In this document: positions 10,840 to 22,207 of the stretch, piece by piece
Layout: every line of letters starts with the position of its first letter
Numbering within the stretch: the stretch's first letter is position 1
Source: Erwinia tracheiphila
Lineage (GTDB): Bacteria; Pseudomonadota; Gammaproteobacteria; Enterobacterales; Enterobacteriaceae
Assembly (NCBI RefSeq): GCF_021365465.1
Contig: NZ_CP089932.1
Location: 992,001 to 1,056,000 of the forward strand
Direction: 5' to 3'
Length of the DNA stretch: 64,000 nt
The notes under the pieces: generated by a model
Seen by the model: the letters and a program-made list of their open reading frames with translations, nothing else
The model's database searches: none
Told to the model about the DNA's origin: nothing
Made by a program: the position numbers and the translations under genes

Positions 10840-12042
10840 ATGTCTTTAATGCCAGACAGTCATGCTGAACACCTTCACTTTCCCCGTTTCACCGGTGAAA
10901 GCGCCCGCGCCCTGACTATCGCACTGGTTGCTGGCGAAACGTCCGGTGATATTTTGGGGGCGGGCCTGATTCGTGCCCTGAAAGAAAAACATCCTGATAT
11001 CCGTTTCGTTGGCGTTGCCGGGCCATTAATGCAGGCTGAAGGCTGTGAAGTCTGGTATGAAATGGAAGAACTGGCGGTTATGGGAGTGGTTGAAATTCTG
11101 GGGCGGCTGCGCCGTTTACTGCACATTCGCCGTGACCTCACCCGACGTTTCACTGAGCTAAAGCCCGATGTTTTCGTCGGTATCGATGCACCAGATTTTA
11201 ATATTACCCTTGAAGGGCGTCTCAAAGAATACGGCCTCCGCACAATTCATTACGTTAGCCCATCGGTCTGGGCCTGGCGGCAAAAGCGCGTATTCAAAAT
11301 TGGTCGCGCAACCGATTTGGTGCTGGCGTTTTTGCCCTTTGAAAAAGCGTTTTACGATCGATTTAATGTGCCGTGCCGTTTTATAGGCCATACCATGGCC
11401 GATACCATGCCGCTGACACCCGACAAACGCGCTGCGCGCCATGAACTGGGAATTGCGGAATCAGCGACCTGTCTGGCATTGCTGCCGGGAAGCCGCAGTG
11501 CGGAAGTGGAAATGCTCAGTGCTGACTTCCTGAAAACCGCGATATTGCTACGCAGGCAATGGCCGGATATTGAAATTGTGGTCCCTATGGTCAATGGACG
11601 TCGTCGGCAGCAGTTCGAGAAAATTAAGGCAGATGTGGCACCTGAGCTGAGGCTGCATTTGCTTGATGGCAAGGCACGTCAGGCGATGATTGCCAGTGAT
11701 GCCGCGCTTCTGGCCTCCGGTACGGCAGCGCTGGAATGTATGCTGGCGAAATGTCCGATGGTGGTAGGTTATCGCATGAAGCCGTTTACTTTCTGGCTGG
11801 CAAAGCGTCTGGTAAAAACGGATTACGTTTCGCTACCTAATCTGCTGGCAGGTCGGGAGATTGTGACAGAGCTGCTACAGGAACAATGTCAGCCTGCGCA
11901 ACTGGCTGCCGCGCTTGAACCATTGCTCACCATGGGAGAGTGCCGGGATGCACTGCTTGCTACCTTTACTGAATTACATCATCAAATTCGCTGGAATGCC
12001 GATGAGCAGGCTGCCCAGGCGGTGCTGGAGCTTTGCCAGTGA
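10840..12042 (+). CDS. lpxB: Lipid A disaccharide synthase
   Basis: 400 aa from the ATG at 10840. GT19 glycosyltransferase joining UDP-2,3-diacylglucosamine and lipid X at the inner membrane. [14 protein letters not shown] begins the conserved domain at about residue 24, so there is an N-terminal extension of roughly 18 residues over E. coli LpxB (382 aa). Conserved blocks include [25 protein letters not shown] and the membrane-binding [14 protein letters not shown]. The stop overlaps the rnhB GTG start by 4 nt. Confidence 0.96.
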   Translation: MSLMPDSHAEHLHFPRFTGESARALTIALVAGETSGDILGAGLIRALKEKHPDIRFVGVAGPLMQAEGCEVWYEMEELAVMGVVEILGRLRRLLHIRRDLTRRFTELKPDVFVGIDAPDFNITLEGRLKEYGLRTIHYVSPSVWAWRQKRVFKIGRATDLVLAFLPFEKAFYDRFNVPCRFIGHTMADTMPLTPDKRAARHELGIAESATCLALLPGSRSAEVEMLSADFLKTAILLRRQWPDIEIVVPMVNGRRRQQFEKIKADVAPELRLHLLDGKARQAMIASDAALLASGTAALECMLAKCPMVVGYRMKPFTFWLAKRLVKTDYVSLPNLLAGREIVTELLQEQCQPAQLAAALEPLLTMGECRDALLATFTELHHQIRWNADEQAAQAVLELCQ

Positions 12043-12662
12043 ATCAATTTATCTACCCGATTGCCACCTGTATTGCTGGTGTGGATGAAGTAGGCCGTGG
12101 TCCACTGGTTGGCGCAGTCGTAACAGCCGCTGTGATCCTCGATCCCATGAAGCCGATCAGCGGACTTGCTGACTCCAAAAAGCTCTCTGAGAAACGTCGT
12201 CTTGCGCTGTTTGAAGAAATCAAAGAAAAAGCGTTGTGCTGGAGCCTCGGGCGTGCAGAACCAGAAGAGATCGATCAGCTTAACATTTTGCATGCCACTA
12301 TGCTGGCAATGCAGCGTGCGGTAGCCAGTCTGACAATGGCACCTGATTTTGTATTGATTGATGGTAATCGCTGTCCTGAACTGCCAGTGGCGTCTCAGGC
12401 CGTTGTCAAAGGCGACAGCCTGGTTGCTGAAATCAGCGCTGCCTCAATTCTTGCAAAAGTTTCCCGTGACCGGGAGATGGCAGAGCTGGACCTGCAGTTT
12501 CCGCAATACGGCTTTGCACGGCACAAGGGATATCCCACGGCTCTGCACCTGCAGAGGCTGGCGCAATATGGCGTTACGCCTTTTCATCGACGCAGTTTTG
12601 CCCCTGTGCGTAATGCTCTGCTGGATGCTGAGGCTGCGACTGCGGCTGGTGGTACCCTGTAG
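12039..12662 (+). CDS. rnhB: Ribonuclease HII
   Basis: 207 aa from the GTG at 12039, overlapping the lpxB stop as GTGA (E. coli RnhB is 198 aa). It cleaves RNA in RNA/DNA hybrids and single ribonucleotides misincorporated into [19 protein letters not shown] near residue 15 carries the Asp-Glu pair, LIDGNRCP the third acidic residue, and [11 protein letters not shown] follows. A TTG at 12033 is possible, but the GTG gives the usual translational coupling. Next is dnaE after 32 nt. Confidence 0.95.
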   Translation: MNQFIYPIATCIAGVDEVGRGPLVGAVVTAAVILDPMKPISGLADSKKLSEKRRLALFEEIKEKALCWSLGRAEPEEIDQLNILHATMLAMQRAVASLTMAPDFVLIDGNRCPELPVASQAVVKGDSLVAEISAASILAKVSRDREMAELDLQFPQYGFARHKGYPTALHLQRLAQYGVTPFHRRSFAPVRNALLDAEAATAAGGTL

Positions 12663-12694
12663 TTTTCATTTTATAGCGTCTGGCGGAATCAACG

Positions 12695-15600
12695 ATGGCC
12701 GAACCCCGTTTTATTCATTTGCGCGTCCACAGTGACTATTCCATGGTTGATGGACTGGCCAAAACTGCACCGCTGGTGAAAAAGGCGGCCGCGATGGGGA
12801 TGCCTGCTATTGCCATTACTGACTTTACCAATCTTTGTGGTCTGGTGAAGTTTTACGGCACGGCGCACGGTCAGGGTATTAAACCCATCATTGGGGCGGA
12901 TTTTAACGTTGCCTGTGATGCGCTTGGTGATGAGTTTTCTCAGCTGACTATCCTTGCCGCAAATAACCAGGGCTACCAGAACCTCACACTATTGATTTCC
13001 CGTGCTTACCAACGCGGTTACGGTGCTGCCGGACCGGTTATCGATCGCGACTGGCTTACAGAGATGCAGGAAGGATTAATTCTGCTCTCAGGAGGACGCC
13101 GTGGCGATGTGGGCAGGATGCAACTGCGGTGTAACACGGCTCAGGTAAAAGAATGTCTGGCCTTTTATCAGCAGTATTTTCCCGATCGTTACTATCTGGA
13201 ATTAACCCGCACCGGGCGACCTGATGAAGAGACCTGGCTGCATGCTGCGGTTGAGCTTGCAATCTCAGAAGGACTGCCCGTTGTTGCCACCAATGAGGTG
13301 TGCTTCCTGGAAGAGAGCGATTTTGACGCTCATGAAATCCGCGTTGCCATACATGATGGCTTTACGCTGGACGATCCAAAACGCCCGCGTCTTTACAGTC
13401 CTCAGCAATACCTTCGCAGTGAAGAAGAGATGTGTGAGCTGTTTTCGGACATCCCTGAAGCGCTTGAAAACAGCGTCGAGATTGCCAGACGCTGTAACGT
13501 CACTATCCGCCTGGGTGAATATTTCCTTCCACAGTTCCCAACCGGAGACATGACTACGGAAGATTTCCTGGTCATGAAATCACGGGAGGGGCTGGAGGAA
13601 CGTCTGGCCTTTTTATTTCCCGATGCCACTGTGCGGGCGGAAAAACGGCCGGAATATGATCGGCGTCTTGAAGTTGAACTGAACGTTATCAACCAGATGG
13701 GATTTCCCGGTTACTTCCTGATTGTGATGGAGTTTATCCAGTGGTCAAAAGATAACAGCGTGCCGGTGGGGCCCGGGCGCGGTTCTGGCGCTGGCTCTCT
13801 GGTGGCCTATGCGTTGAAAATTACCGATCTCGACCCGCTGGAGTTTGACCTGCTGTTTGAACGTTTCCTCAACCCGGAACGCGTCTCAATGCCGGACTTT
13901 GACGTCGATTTCTGCATGGAAAAGCGTGACTTAGTCATTGAACACGTTGCTGAAATGTATGGGCGTAAAGCGGTATCTCAAATTATCACTTTCGGTACGA
14001 TGGCGGCCAAAGCGGTAATCCGCGATGTCGGGCGTGTGTTAGGCCATCCCTACGGCTTTGTCGATCGTATCTCTAAATTAGTCCCGCCTGATCCCGGTAT
14101 GACGCTGGAGAAAGCCTTTGCAGCGGAACCACAGCTGCCGGAAATTTACGAGGCTGACGAAGAAGTTAAAGCGCTGATTGATATGGCGCGGAAGCTGGAG
14201 GGCGTGACGCGTAATGCCGGTAAGCATGCCGGTGGCGTGGTCATTGCGCCAACTCAAATCACTGATTTTGCCCCGCTCTATTGCGATGAGCATGGCCAGC
14301 ATCCTGTCACCCAATTTGATAAAAATGACGTTGAATATGCGGGCCTGGTCAAATTTGACTTTTTAGGGCTGCGCACGCTGACCATCATCGACTGGGCGCT
14401 GGCGATGATTAATGCGCGGCGCGAAAAGCGGGGCGAGCCGCCGCTCGATATTGCAGCCATCCCCCTCAATGACAAAAAAAGCTTCGACATGCTACAGCGT
14501 TCGGAAACCACTGCGGTGTTCCAGCTTGAATCACGCGGTATGAAAGATTTGATTAAGCGTCTCAAGCCGGACTGTTTCGAGGACATGATCGCCCTGGTGG
14601 CCCTTTTCAGACCTGGCCCGCTGCAGTCTGGTATGGTGGACAACTTTATTGACCGCAAACACGGTCGTGAAGCGATCTCCTACCCGGACATTGAGTGGCA
14701 GCATGAGTCCTTGCAGCCAGTGTTGGAACCGACCTACGGCATTATTCTCTACCAGGAACAGGTTATGCAGATAGCCCAGGTGCTGGCAGGTTACAGCCTG
14801 GGCGGTGCGGATATGCTCCGTCGTGCTATGGGTAAAAAGAATCCGGTCGAAATGGCGAAGCAGCGCGGTGGGTTTGAGGACGGCGCAAAAGCACGCGGTG
14901 TTGATGGTGAGTTGGCCGTTAAAATTTTTGATTTGGTGGAAAAATTTGCGGGTTATGGTTTCAACAAATCTCACTCGGCTGCTTATGCACTGGTCTCTTA
15001 CCAGACGCTGTGGCTGAAAGCACATTATCCGGCGGAATTTATGGCGGCAGTAATGACAGCCGATATGGATAACACCGAGAAGGTTGTGGGGCTGGTGGAT
15101 GAGTGTTGGCGAATGGGGTTGAGGGTTCTGCCACCTGATATTAATTCAGGCCTATATCCATTCCACGTTAACGATGAAGGCGAAATTGTTTACGGTATCG
15201 GCGCGATTAAGGGCGTGGGAGAAGGGCCAATTGAGGCCATTCTTGAAGCGCGTAGCCAGGGTGGTTATTTTCGGGAGCTGTTTGACCTGTGCGCTCGTAC
15301 AGAGACGAAAAAACTTAATCGCCGCGTTCTCGAAAAACTCATCATGTCAGGGGCCTTTGACCGGCTCGGGCCACACCGTGCGGCACTGATGAGTGCTTTA
15401 AGCGATGCGCTAAAGGCGGCCGATCAACACGCTAAGGCGGAAGCCACAGGTCAGACCGATATGTTTGGCGTGCTCGCCGAAGCGCCAGAGCAAATTGAAC
15501 AATCCTATGCTGACGTCGCGTACTGGCCGGAACAGGTTCAGCTGGATGGTGAACGGGAAACGCTAGGGCTTTACTTAACCGGCCACCCGATTAATCAGTA

Positions 15601-16177
15601 TTTGAAAGAGATTGAACGCTACGTTGGGGGTATGCGTCTGAAAGATATGCACCCGACAAAACGCGGTGAAGTTATTATGGCAGCGGGTCTGGTCATCGCG
15701 GCGCGCGTAATGGTAACAAAGCGTGGCAACCGGATTGGTATTTGTACGCTGGATGACCGTTCAGGTCGTCTGGAGATCATGCTATTTACCGATGCGCTGG
15801 AAAAGTTCCAGCATTTGTTGGAGAAAGACCGTATCCTGATTGTCAGCGGACAAGTCAGCTTTGATGACTTCAGTGGGGGGCTTAAAATGACCGCCCGCGA
15901 TGTTATGGATATTGATGAGGCTCGTGAAAAATATGCTCGTGGGCTTGCTATCTCGTTAACGGACAGGCAAATTGATGACCAGCTTTTGAACCGTCTCCGT
16001 CAGTCCCTGGAACCCCATCGTTCGGGGACGATTCCGGTGTATCTCTATTATCAGAGAGAAGATGCGAGAGCGAGGCTGCGCTTTGGTGTAGCATGGCGCG
16101 TATCCCCCAGCGATCGCTTATTAAATGAATTGCGCTTGCTAATAGGAACGGAGCAGGTGGAACTTGAGTTTGACTAA
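12695..16177 (+). CDS. dnaE: DNA polymerase III alpha subunit
   Basis: 1160 aa, equal to E. coli DnaE. Replicative polymerase of the Pol III core, partnered with the epsilon proofreader encoded by dnaQ at 45184 in this window. The N-terminal PHP domain ([12 protein letters not shown], residues 5-16) lacks the full metal-ligand set, as in enterics. Polymerase motifs [14 protein letters not shown] (about 363-376) and PDFDVDFC (about 400-407, catalytic Asp pair) are present, with the third Asp in KFDFLGL near 555. The C-terminal OB fold reads [12 protein letters not shown]. It is 11 nt upstream of accA. Confidence 0.99.
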   Translation: MAEPRFIHLRVHSDYSMVDGLAKTAPLVKKAAAMGMPAIAITDFTNLCGLVKFYGTAHGQGIKPIIGADFNVACDALGDEFSQLTILAANNQGYQNLTLLISRAYQRGYGAAGPVIDRDWLTEMQEGLILLSGGRRGDVGRMQLRCNTAQVKECLAFYQQYFPDRYYLELTRTGRPDEETWLHAAVELAISEGLPVVATNEVCFLEESDFDAHEIRVAIHDGFTLDDPKRPRLYSPQQYLRSEEEMCELFSDIPEALENSVEIARRCNVTIRLGEYFLPQFPTGDMTTEDFLVMKSREGLEERLAFLFPDATVRAEKRPEYDRRLEVELNVINQMGFPGYFLIVMEFIQWSKDNSVPVGPGRGSGAGSLVAYALKITDLDPLEFDLLFERFLNPERVSMPDFDVDFCMEKRDLVIEHVAEMYGRKAVSQIITFGTMAAKAVIRDVGRVLGHPYGFVDRISKLVPPDPGMTLEKAFAAEPQLPEIYEADEEVKALIDMARKLEGVTRNAGKHAGGVVIAPTQITDFAPLYCDEHGQHPVTQFDKNDVEYAGLVKFDFLGLRTLTIIDWALAMINARREKRGEPPLDIAAIPLNDKKSFDMLQRSETTAVFQLESRGMKDLIKRLKPDCFEDMIALVALFRPGPLQSGMVDNFIDRKHGREAISYPDIEWQHESLQPVLEPTYGIILYQEQVMQIAQVLAGYSLGGADMLRRAMGKKNPVEMAKQRGGFEDGAKARGVDGELAVKIFDLVEKFAGYGFNKSHSAAYALVSYQTLWLKAHYPAEFMAAVMTADMDNTEKVVGLVDECWRMGLRVLPPDINSGLYPFHVNDEGEIVYGIGAIKGVGEGPIEAILEARSQGGYFRELFDLCARTETKKLNRRVLEKLIMSGAFDRLGPHRAALMSALSDALKAADQHAKAEATGQTDMFGVLAEAPEQIEQSYADVAYWPEQVQLDGERETLGLYLTGHPINQYLKEIERYVGGMRLKDMHPTKRGEVIMAAGLVIAARVMVTKRGNRIGICTLDDRSGRLEIMLFTDALEKFQHLLEKDRILIVSGQVSFDDFSGGLKMTARDVMDIDEAREKYARGLAISLTDRQIDDQLLNRLRQSLEPHRSGTIPVYLYYQREDARARLRFGVAWRVSPSDRLLNELRLLIGTEQVELEFD

Positions 16178-16188
16178 ACAGGAATATT

Positions 16189-17148
16189 ATGAGTCTTAAT
16201 TACCTGGATTTTGAACAGCCAATTGCGGAACTGGAAGCGAAAATCGATTCGCTCAAGTCGGTTGGCCGTCAGGATGAGAAACTGGATATTAATCTGGATG
16301 AAGAAGTGCAACGGCTGCGTGAGAAAAGCGTTGAGCTAACCCGCAAGATCTTCGCCGATTTAGGTGCATGGCAAATTGCACAACTGGCGCGTCACCCGCT
16401 TCGCCCTTATACACTGGACTACGTCCGCAATGTGTTTACCGATTTTGATGAGCTGGCAGGCGATCGCGCCTATGCCGATGATAAAGCCATCGTTGGCGGT
16501 ATTGCTCGGTTGGAAGGGCGGCCAGTGATGATTATTGGCCATCAGAAAGGCCGTGAAACCAAAGAAAAAATACGTCGTAACTTTGGTATGCCAGCTCCTG
16601 AGGGATATCGTAAAGCCCTGCGTCTGATGGAAATGGCCGAGCGCTTTAACATGCCCATCATCACCTTTATTGATACGCCAGGGGCGTACCCGGGCGTCGG
16701 TGCAGAGGAGCGCGGACAAAGCGAAGCTATTGCGCGTAACCTGCGAGAGATGTCGGGCCTGAAAGTGCCGGTGATCTGTACCGTTATTGGTGAAGGCGGC
16801 TCAGGTGGTGCGCTGGCTATCGGCGTGGGTGACAAAGTTAACATGTTGCAGTACAGCACCTATTCAGTTATTTCGCCGGAAGGCTGTGCTTCCATCCTGT
16901 GGAAAAGTGCGGATAAGGCACCACTGGCTGCTGAGGTGATGGGCATCATCGCGCCAAGGCTCAAAGAGCTGAAGCTGATCGATACCGTCATCGCTGAACC
17001 TCTGGGTGGTGCTCACCGCAATCCATTGGCCACTGGTGAATCCCTGAAAGCACAACTGCTGGCCGATCTTGCTGAACTTGATGGCCTTAGCAAAGAAGAG
17101 CTGTTAGATCGTCGCTACCAGCGCCTGATGAATTACGGCTACGCATAA
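16189..17148 (+). CDS. accA: Acetyl-CoA carboxylase carboxyltransferase alpha subunit
   Basis: 319 aa, equal to E. coli AccA. With AccD it moves the carboxyl group from biotin-BCCP to acetyl-CoA to make malonyl-CoA, the first committed step of fatty-acid synthesis. The crotonase-fold blocks [15 protein letters not shown] and [14 protein letters not shown] are intact. ATG at 16189 follows AGGAATATT. In E. coli ldcC follows; here the gene ends the superoperon and is followed by a gene-poor stretch. Confidence 0.98.
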   Translation: MSLNYLDFEQPIAELEAKIDSLKSVGRQDEKLDINLDEEVQRLREKSVELTRKIFADLGAWQIAQLARHPLRPYTLDYVRNVFTDFDELAGDRAYADDKAIVGGIARLEGRPVMIIGHQKGRETKEKIRRNFGMPAPEGYRKALRLMEMAERFNMPIITFIDTPGAYPGVGAEERGQSEAIARNLREMSGLKVPVICTVIGEGGSGGALAIGVGDKVNMLQYSTYSVISPEGCASILWKSADKAPLAAEVMGIIAPRLKELKLIDTVIAEPLGGAHRNPLATGESLKAQLLADLAELDGLSKEELLDRRYQRLMNYGYA

Positions 17149-17696
17149 CACTTTCGCAGCCGTTCACACGTTATTCATAGAGGTAAAAACTCTGGTGGAT
17201 GATGTGAACGGCCTCTCTCCCCGCTGTCCTTCTCTCATTCTGTAATCCTGTAATCCTGTAATCCTGTAATCCTCAAGCCACCACCTGTGCATGTAATTTC
17301 ACCTTTATCCTGGATAAATTGAGGCAATTGAGGAACAGGCCAGGTCCTGGATTCAGTTGCTCACATTGGTTTTCTTTTGCGCACGGCATACCGTTCAATA
17401 AATTGTGACGCCGATGATTGTTTTTTTATTGATGAAAATATCCTGACTTCTTTCTTTGCGAAGATGGCCGCATCTTAATTTTTATTGGTTTTTTTACAGC
17501 AGAAGAAAGTGGCTTAATGCTTTCACCCGAATGGAATCAACGACCCTATTTGTTCATATAAGTTGAACTGCCTGAACACAACTAACAGGCCAGTCAATAA
17601 TGTCGCTAACAACGAATGGCGTGTCGACACAGGAAAAAATATGATTTTTATCAAAGAGTAAGTCGACCATAAGAGAGAAGAAGGAGTGTGGTGAGA
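17149..17696. other. Gene-poor region after accA
   Basis: No convincing reading frame occurs in these roughly 540 nt. The region holds a 10-bp inverted repeat (GCCGTTCACA at 17159-17168 and TGTGAACGGC at 17203-17212, 34-nt loop) just after the accA stop. It also holds a short tandem repeat at 17241-17272. Its position is where E. coli carries ldcC, of which I see no recognisable remnant. Confidence 0.6.
17241..17272. repeat. Four tandem copies of TGTAATCC
   Basis: Four perfect head-to-tail copies of the octamer TGTAATCC occupy 32 nt in the accA-prepilin peptidase gap. Perfect copies suggest a slippage-prone simple repeat that could vary in copy number between isolates. No gene overlaps it. 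Confidence 0.9.
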
Positions 17697-18515
17697 ATGG
17701 AATTGTGGCCAGTGTTAGTGTACATCGCCGGATTAATTGCCGGTAGCGTAATAAGTTGCCTGGCATGCCGATTGCCAATGATGCTGCATCTTGAGGCGGC
17801 GACAGAAGCAGATAATTTGCCCGGATTGCTATCGAAACAAAGGCGTTGGTGCACATATGTGAGTCTTTTCTCTCCACGTGCTCATTGCCGGTTTTGTCTG
17901 CGAGCTATGGCTTTTTATCACACCATTCCACTGCTGGGATGGTTATGGCTGCACAGGCGTTGTCATCATTGTCAGCGCCGAATTGGCTGGCGTTATCCGT
18001 TGACGGAGCTGACAGCCGCTGTCAGCAGTGGTTGGGTCGCGTTGCACTGTCCGCCGGGGATCACCGCAATCGCCCTGATCTTGTGTGGCTGGGTACTGCT
18101 CCTGCTTGCCTTAATCGATCTGGAATGTATGTTACTACCGGACAACCTGACACTTTCGTTACTCTGGTTGGGTTTGTTGATAAATCTGAATGGGGCAGTC
18201 GTATCGCTGCATGATGCCGTAGTGGGGGCATTATCGGGGTATTTAGCATTATGGATGGTCTACTGGATCTTCAAAATAATACGTGGCAAGGAGGGACTGG
18301 GCTATGGCGACTTCAAACTGTTTGCTGCTCTTGGAGCATGGTGTGGTTGGCAATCGTTGCCCCGTATTATGCTATGTGCTGCTTTATTGGGTGTATCTGT
18401 TCATCTGCTGTTTTATCTGTTTGGAAAAAGGAAACAGGGGCAACTTTTGCCTTTCGGCCCGTGGCTGGCACTCTCGGGCTGGTGGTTTCTGATAACACCC
18501 ATCACGACAGGATAA
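17697..18515 (+). CDS. Prepilin peptidase (A24 family, GspO/PilD-like)
   Basis: 272 aa from the ATG at 17697, which sits 10 nt after AAGGAG; GTGs at 17691 and 17688 are possible but too close to that site. Membrane aspartyl protease that cleaves and N-methylates type IV prepilins or pseudopilins. The N-terminal motif GSVISCLACRLP, a cytoplasmic Cys tetrad (CRFC then CHHC, near 60-85) and both catalytic aspartates (IDLECMLLPD, and GYGDFK near 200) are all present. About seven hydrophobic segments are seen. No pilus or type II secretion genes lie nearby, so its substrates must be elsewhere. It occupies the usual ldcC position. Confidence 0.88.
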   Translation: MELWPVLVYIAGLIAGSVISCLACRLPMMLHLEAATEADNLPGLLSKQRRWCTYVSLFSPRAHCRFCLRAMAFYHTIPLLGWLWLHRRCHHCQRRIGWRYPLTELTAAVSSGWVALHCPPGITAIALILCGWVLLLLALIDLECMLLPDNLTLSLLWLGLLINLNGAVVSLHDAVVGALSGYLALWMVYWIFKIIRGKEGLGYGDFKLFAALGAWCGWQSLPRIMLCAALLGVSVHLLFYLFGKRKQGQLLPFGPWLALSGWWFLITPITTG

Positions 18516-18723
18516 GACATTCTTTTTGTTATACAGAGCATAATCCGCTAGCGGACTGCTATCTGAAGATTCAATATGGCTGGCCTGAGTAGGATATTAA
18601 GACGCGCTATCCGGTAATATGACCCGATGCGAGGTGACATTCTTCTGGCAGCGGCAAAGCAGGCGCTGTGCAGGGGAAGCATAACCGCCACTGGCGAATT
18701 ATTGAAAATATTAAGGAATTACC

Positions 18724-19113
18724 GTGTTAGCAATTAAGCAAATCCACCATATCGCTATCATTGCCAGCCAGTATGAGGTCAGTAAGCAGTTTTACTGCGG
18801 TATCCTGGGTTTTACTCTGATGAGTGAAATGTATCGTGAGACGCGTGACTCGTGGAAAGGTGATCTTGCACTGCATGGACAGTACAGTATTGAACTCTTT
18901 TCGTTTCCCCAGTCGCCTGAACGTGTGGATCGACCAGAAGCCTGCGGTTTGCGCCATCTGGCTTTCAGTGTGGCCGATGTTGAGGCTGCCAGGTTGTACC
19001 TCACGCAGCACGATGTTACTTGTGAACTGGTACGTATTGATCCACTGACCGGTAAACGCTACACCTTCTTCTGCGATCCTGATGGTTTGCCGCTTGAACT
19101 GTATGAAGCGTAA
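18724..19113 (+). CDS. gloA2: VOC-family (glyoxalase/dioxygenase-fold) protein YaeR
   Basis: 129 aa, start GTG at 18724 behind AAGGAA. It is a vicinal oxygen chelate fold protein matching E. coli YaeR (GloA2) in length, sequence and position before tilS. The N-terminal metal-ligand His is in IHHIAIIAS, another in LRHLAFSV, and the C-terminal Glu in LPLELYEA. Those ligands suggest a divalent-metal enzyme; its physiological substrate is not established here. Confidence 0.88.
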   Translation: MLAIKQIHHIAIIASQYEVSKQFYCGILGFTLMSEMYRETRDSWKGDLALHGQYSIELFSFPQSPERVDRPEACGLRHLAFSVADVEAARLYLTQHDVTCELVRIDPLTGKRYTFFCDPDGLPLELYEA

Positions 19114-19171
19114 AATAGGGTGTGCTGGGCCCGCTATGGTCTGTGTGATTTAATTTCCTGTTGGAACTTTC

Positions 19172-20512
19172 ATGTCATTGCTTAATCTTCAACAGCAACT
19201 TGATGAACACCAGCAATTGCTGGTCGCGTACAGTGGTGGCCTCGATTCTACGGTGCTGTTGCATCAACTTGTTTGCCTGCGCCAGCAGTTACCTGGTATC
19301 CATCTGCGGGCTATTCATATACACCATGGGCTGAATGCGCATGCTGATAGCTGGGTTAATCATTGCCAGCAACAGTGTGCCGAATGGCAGGTTTTATTTA
19401 AGGTGGTTCACGTACGGCTGGATACGCGGGGAAAAGGGGTTGAAGCAGCGGCAAGGGATGCCCGTTATCAGGCATTTCTTGAGAATTTACAGCCTGGTGA
19501 GGTTCTCCTCACTGCCCAGCATCAAAACGATCAGTGTGAAACCCTGCTGTTGGCCTTGAAGCGGGGGAGCGGTCCGGCCGGGCTTTCCGGGATGTCAGCC
19601 AGCGGGAAGCTTGGACGTTACTTGCATTTGCGTCCTTTACTGGACTTTTCCCGGTCTCAACTGGAAAAGTGGGCGGCAGAGCATCATCTGCGATGGACCG
19701 AAGATGACAGCAATCAGAACCAACGTTATGACCGCAATTTTATTCGTCAGGCAGTAATGCCGCTACTCAACTCGCGCTGGCCACATTTTTCACAGTCGGT
19801 TGCCCGCAGTGCGGCCCTGTGTGCCGGGCAGGAACAGCTGCTGGATGAACTCCTGTCAGAATCGCTCAATGCTTTGATAGATGATAGGGGATCGCTTGCT
19901 ATCGGACCGATGATGAAGATGAGTGAGGCCAGGCGAAGCGCATTGATTAGACGCTGGATTGCCAGTCAGCAGGGACTCATGCCCTCCAGGGATGCGCTGC
20001 TACGAATCTGGCATGAGATAGCCTGTAGTCGGGAAGATGCAGAGCCTCGTTTACGGTTAGGCGGGAATGAAATCCGCCGCTATCGTGACCGGCTTTACTG
20101 GCTTGAATTGTGTCATTCTTGCCATGACGTTGAGATTGAGTGGCCACCCCAACAAAAATCGCTGGCGCTGTCCGTTTCAGGGGGATTGCTAGTGAGAACG
20201 ACTTACAGTGCCAGGGGAACAAAAGAAGATAAATCATCTCAGAGTGTAATAGTCCGTCCGCCCCTCATGCAGGAAAGGGTTACCATACGTTTTCAGGCCC
20301 ACGGAAAATTTCATATTGTTGGGCGTGCGGGGGGGCGATCTCTAAAAAAAATATTGCAGGAGTCGGCGATCCCACCGTGGCAGCGTGGACGTATTCCGAT
20401 GATTTTCTATAACGATTGCTTAATTGCCGCAGTCGGTGTGTTTGTAACCCGCGAAGGCGATCCCGGAACTGAACCAGGTTGGCAAATTCGCTGGCAACAC
20501 GATCTCGCGTAA
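19172..20512 (+). CDS. tilS: tRNA(Ile)-lysidine synthetase
   Basis: 446 aa (E. coli 432). It attaches lysine to C34 of tRNA-Ile(CAU), switching codon recognition from AUG to AUA; essential. The ATP-pyrophosphatase P-loop SGGLDST is at residues 21-27, followed by HHGLNAHADSW and QHQNDQCETLLL. A C-terminal substrate-binding domain (GRSLKKILQE) is present. ATG at 19172. The gene converges on rof, with a short GC-rich hairpin in the gap. Confidence 0.96.
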   Translation: MSLLNLQQQLDEHQQLLVAYSGGLDSTVLLHQLVCLRQQLPGIHLRAIHIHHGLNAHADSWVNHCQQQCAEWQVLFKVVHVRLDTRGKGVEAAARDARYQAFLENLQPGEVLLTAQHQNDQCETLLLALKRGSGPAGLSGMSASGKLGRYLHLRPLLDFSRSQLEKWAAEHHLRWTEDDSNQNQRYDRNFIRQAVMPLLNSRWPHFSQSVARSAALCAGQEQLLDELLSESLNALIDDRGSLAIGPMMKMSEARRSALIRRWIASQQGLMPSRDALLRIWHEIACSREDAEPRLRLGGNEIRRYRDRLYWLELCHSCHDVEIEWPPQQKSLALSVSGGLLVRTTYSARGTKEDKSSQSVIVRPPLMQERVTIRFQAHGKFHIVGRAGGRSLKKILQESAIPPWQRGRIPMIFYNDCLIAAVGVFVTREGDPGTEPGWQIRWQHDLA

Positions 20513-20656
20513 CAGTCTGGAAGGCTGCCTGATGTGCCGCTTTTTTCAAGACAGTTGCTTGCCCGGTTGATGATTAACAAAGCTGGAGAGGGCTTCGATG
20601 AGTTTTTTCAAAGATGTTCAGTGAAGGGTGGGGCGAATCTGGCCGCCCCGGTCCGT

Positions 20657-20920
20657 TTAATCGGATTCGCTTACGATGACCGTACCTAAATCCGGGTGAC
20701 TGAAACGGGCGATGTGATCCAGACGTAACTCACGCATTTCACCATAAATCGCAACAGCAAGATACTCAACGTTTTTTCGTGAGACCATGTCTGTAGCCGC
20801 GGCGTTAAGCTCTTCTCCATTTTTTAATACCAGCCCGAGTATCCAGTTATTCTGACAGGCAAGTTCAAGGTTATCGTAGTCGTCGCAGTTTATCGGTTTG
20901 TAGGCTTCATTCGTTAACAT
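20657..20920 (-). CDS. rof: Rho-binding antiterminator Rof (YaeO)
   Basis: 87 aa (E. coli Rof 84). A small beta-barrel protein that binds Rho at its primary RNA site and inhibits termination. The stretches [16 protein letters not shown] and SRKNVEYL are near-identical to the family. Start at 20920; its first codons overlap the end of upstream yaeP by 14 nt, the conserved arrangement of this pair. Confidence 0.95.
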   Translation of the reverse strand: MLTNEAYKPINCDDYDNLELACQNNWILGLVLKNGEELNAAATDMVSRKNVEYLAVAIYGEMRELRLDHIARFSHPDLGTVIVSESD

Positions 20921-21107
20921 AGTCGCTCACCAATAAGTTCGCAGCAGCAAACGCTGCCTGTTCCCTGATAGATGAGTGTAGCTCAGGATTGGCCGCAACC
21001 TCATCAAGTGTTTTGAGTACACAACCCAGCGCATCTGGCACGTATCCCAGGTCACCGCTGCCAATATCGGCGTACTTGCGGCGAACTAATTCGCAATACT
21101 TTTGCAC
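20907..21107 (-). CDS. yaeP: UPF0253 family protein YaeP
   Basis: 66 aa from the GTG at 21107 ([20 protein letters not shown]), the exact E. coli YaeP length. The open frame extends four codons upstream, but the GTG matches the family start. The conserved block [14 protein letters not shown] and the C-terminus [13 protein letters not shown] are intact. Its function is unknown. It is always paired with rof. Confidence 0.93.
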   Translation of the reverse strand: MQKYCELVRRKYADIGSGDLGYVPDALGCVLKTLDEVAANPELHSSIREQAAFAAANLLVSDYVNE

Positions 21108-21236
21108 CCTGCACCTCAAGATTTTCTCTGGTAATTGGACGACTATAACACAGGAATTTACGTGAAATCAGCCCAGTGGCGAGTGATTTGCTGTTTTTAC
21201 GGGTTACAATAGCAGGTGAACACTATAAGGAACCCT

Positions 21237-21791
21237 ATGGCACTCAAAGCGACGATATATAAAGCAGGCATTAACATTGCCGATATGGACAGGCACGTTT
21301 TTATCGACAGCAATTTAACGCTGGCTCGTCATCCTTCCGAAACGGAAGGGCGACTGATGCTTCGTTTGCTGGCCTGGCTGGTTAACGCAGATGAAAGACT
21401 GGTATTTACTCGTGGTCTGAGCGCTGACGATGAGCCAGAAATATGGCGAATGAATGACCATAACGGTATTGAGGTTTGGATAGAGCTCGGGTTGCCCGAT
21501 GAACGCCGCATAAAAAAAGCATGCAACCGCGCAGCCAGGGTTTTGTTATATGCCTATAACGCTCGTGCAGCTCAGATCTGGTGGCAACAGAATCAACTTA
21601 AGCTGGCCCAACAGCATAATCTGAGCGTACGCTTCCTTGACGATGAGCAACTGCTGGCGTTGGCAGGTTTGGCTTCACGTTCAATGAACCTGCAGGCGAC
21701 GGTGCAGGACGGTACGATCTGGCTTTGCAATGAGCATAAACACCTTGAGTTACGCTTTAGCGACTGGCTGACAGGCGGCAAAATTGCATGA
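21237..21791 (+). CDS. yaeQ: YaeQ family protein
   Basis: 184 aa from the ATG at 21237 ([19 protein letters not shown]), with TAAGGA just upstream; a longer frame from 21216 is not supported by the family. YaeQ has a PD-(D/E)XK-like fold. [24 protein letters not shown] and [12 protein letters not shown] are conserved. Its precise role is unknown. The stop overlaps the arfB start by 4 nt (ATGA), so the two are translationally coupled. Confidence 0.93.
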   Translation: MALKATIYKAGINIADMDRHVFIDSNLTLARHPSETEGRLMLRLLAWLVNADERLVFTRGLSADDEPEIWRMNDHNGIEVWIELGLPDERRIKKACNRAARVLLYAYNARAAQIWWQQNQLKLAQQHNLSVRFLDDEQLLALAGLASRSMNLQATVQDGTIWLCNEHKHLELRFSDWLTGGKIA

Positions 21792-22207
21792 TTGTGCTTT
21801 CGCATAGTGTGACAATTCCTGATGATGAAGTGGCGCTGACGGCAATTCGGGCGCAGGGGAATGGTGGTCAGCATGTTAATAAAAGTGCCACGGCTATCCA
21901 CCTGCGTTTTGATATTCACGCTTCCAGTCTGCCGATTTTTTACAAAGAGCGTCTTCTGGCTGCCAGCCATCACCTGATCATTCAGGGTGTGGTGATTATT
22001 AAGGTTCAGGAATATCGCAGTCAGGAGATGAACCGCGAAGCGGCACTGAAGCGGTTAGAGAATTTGATTAAGGAACTCACCGTAGTGGAGAAAACCCGTC
22101 ATGTGCCGAGACCAACAAAGGCACCGAAGCTGCGTCGACTGGAGTCCATGGCTCGTAAATCTGCCGTTAAGCCACTACGTGGAGAACTGCATCATGGCCG
22201 GGATTAG
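21788..22207 (+). CDS. arfB: Alternative ribosome-rescue factor B (peptidyl-tRNA hydrolase)
   Basis: 139 aa (E. coli YaeJ 140). It releases nascent peptides from ribosomes stalled without a stop codon. The catalytic GGQ motif is in [12 protein letters not shown] (near residues 27-29). The basic C-terminal tail ([22 protein letters not shown]) inserts into the empty mRNA channel. It shares ATGA with yaeQ. Confidence 0.95.
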   Translation: MIVLSHSVTIPDDEVALTAIRAQGNGGQHVNKSATAIHLRFDIHASSLPIFYKERLLAASHHLIIQGVVIIKVQEYRSQEMNREAALKRLENLIKELTVVEKTRHVPRPTKAPKLRRLESMARKSAVKPLRGELHHGRD

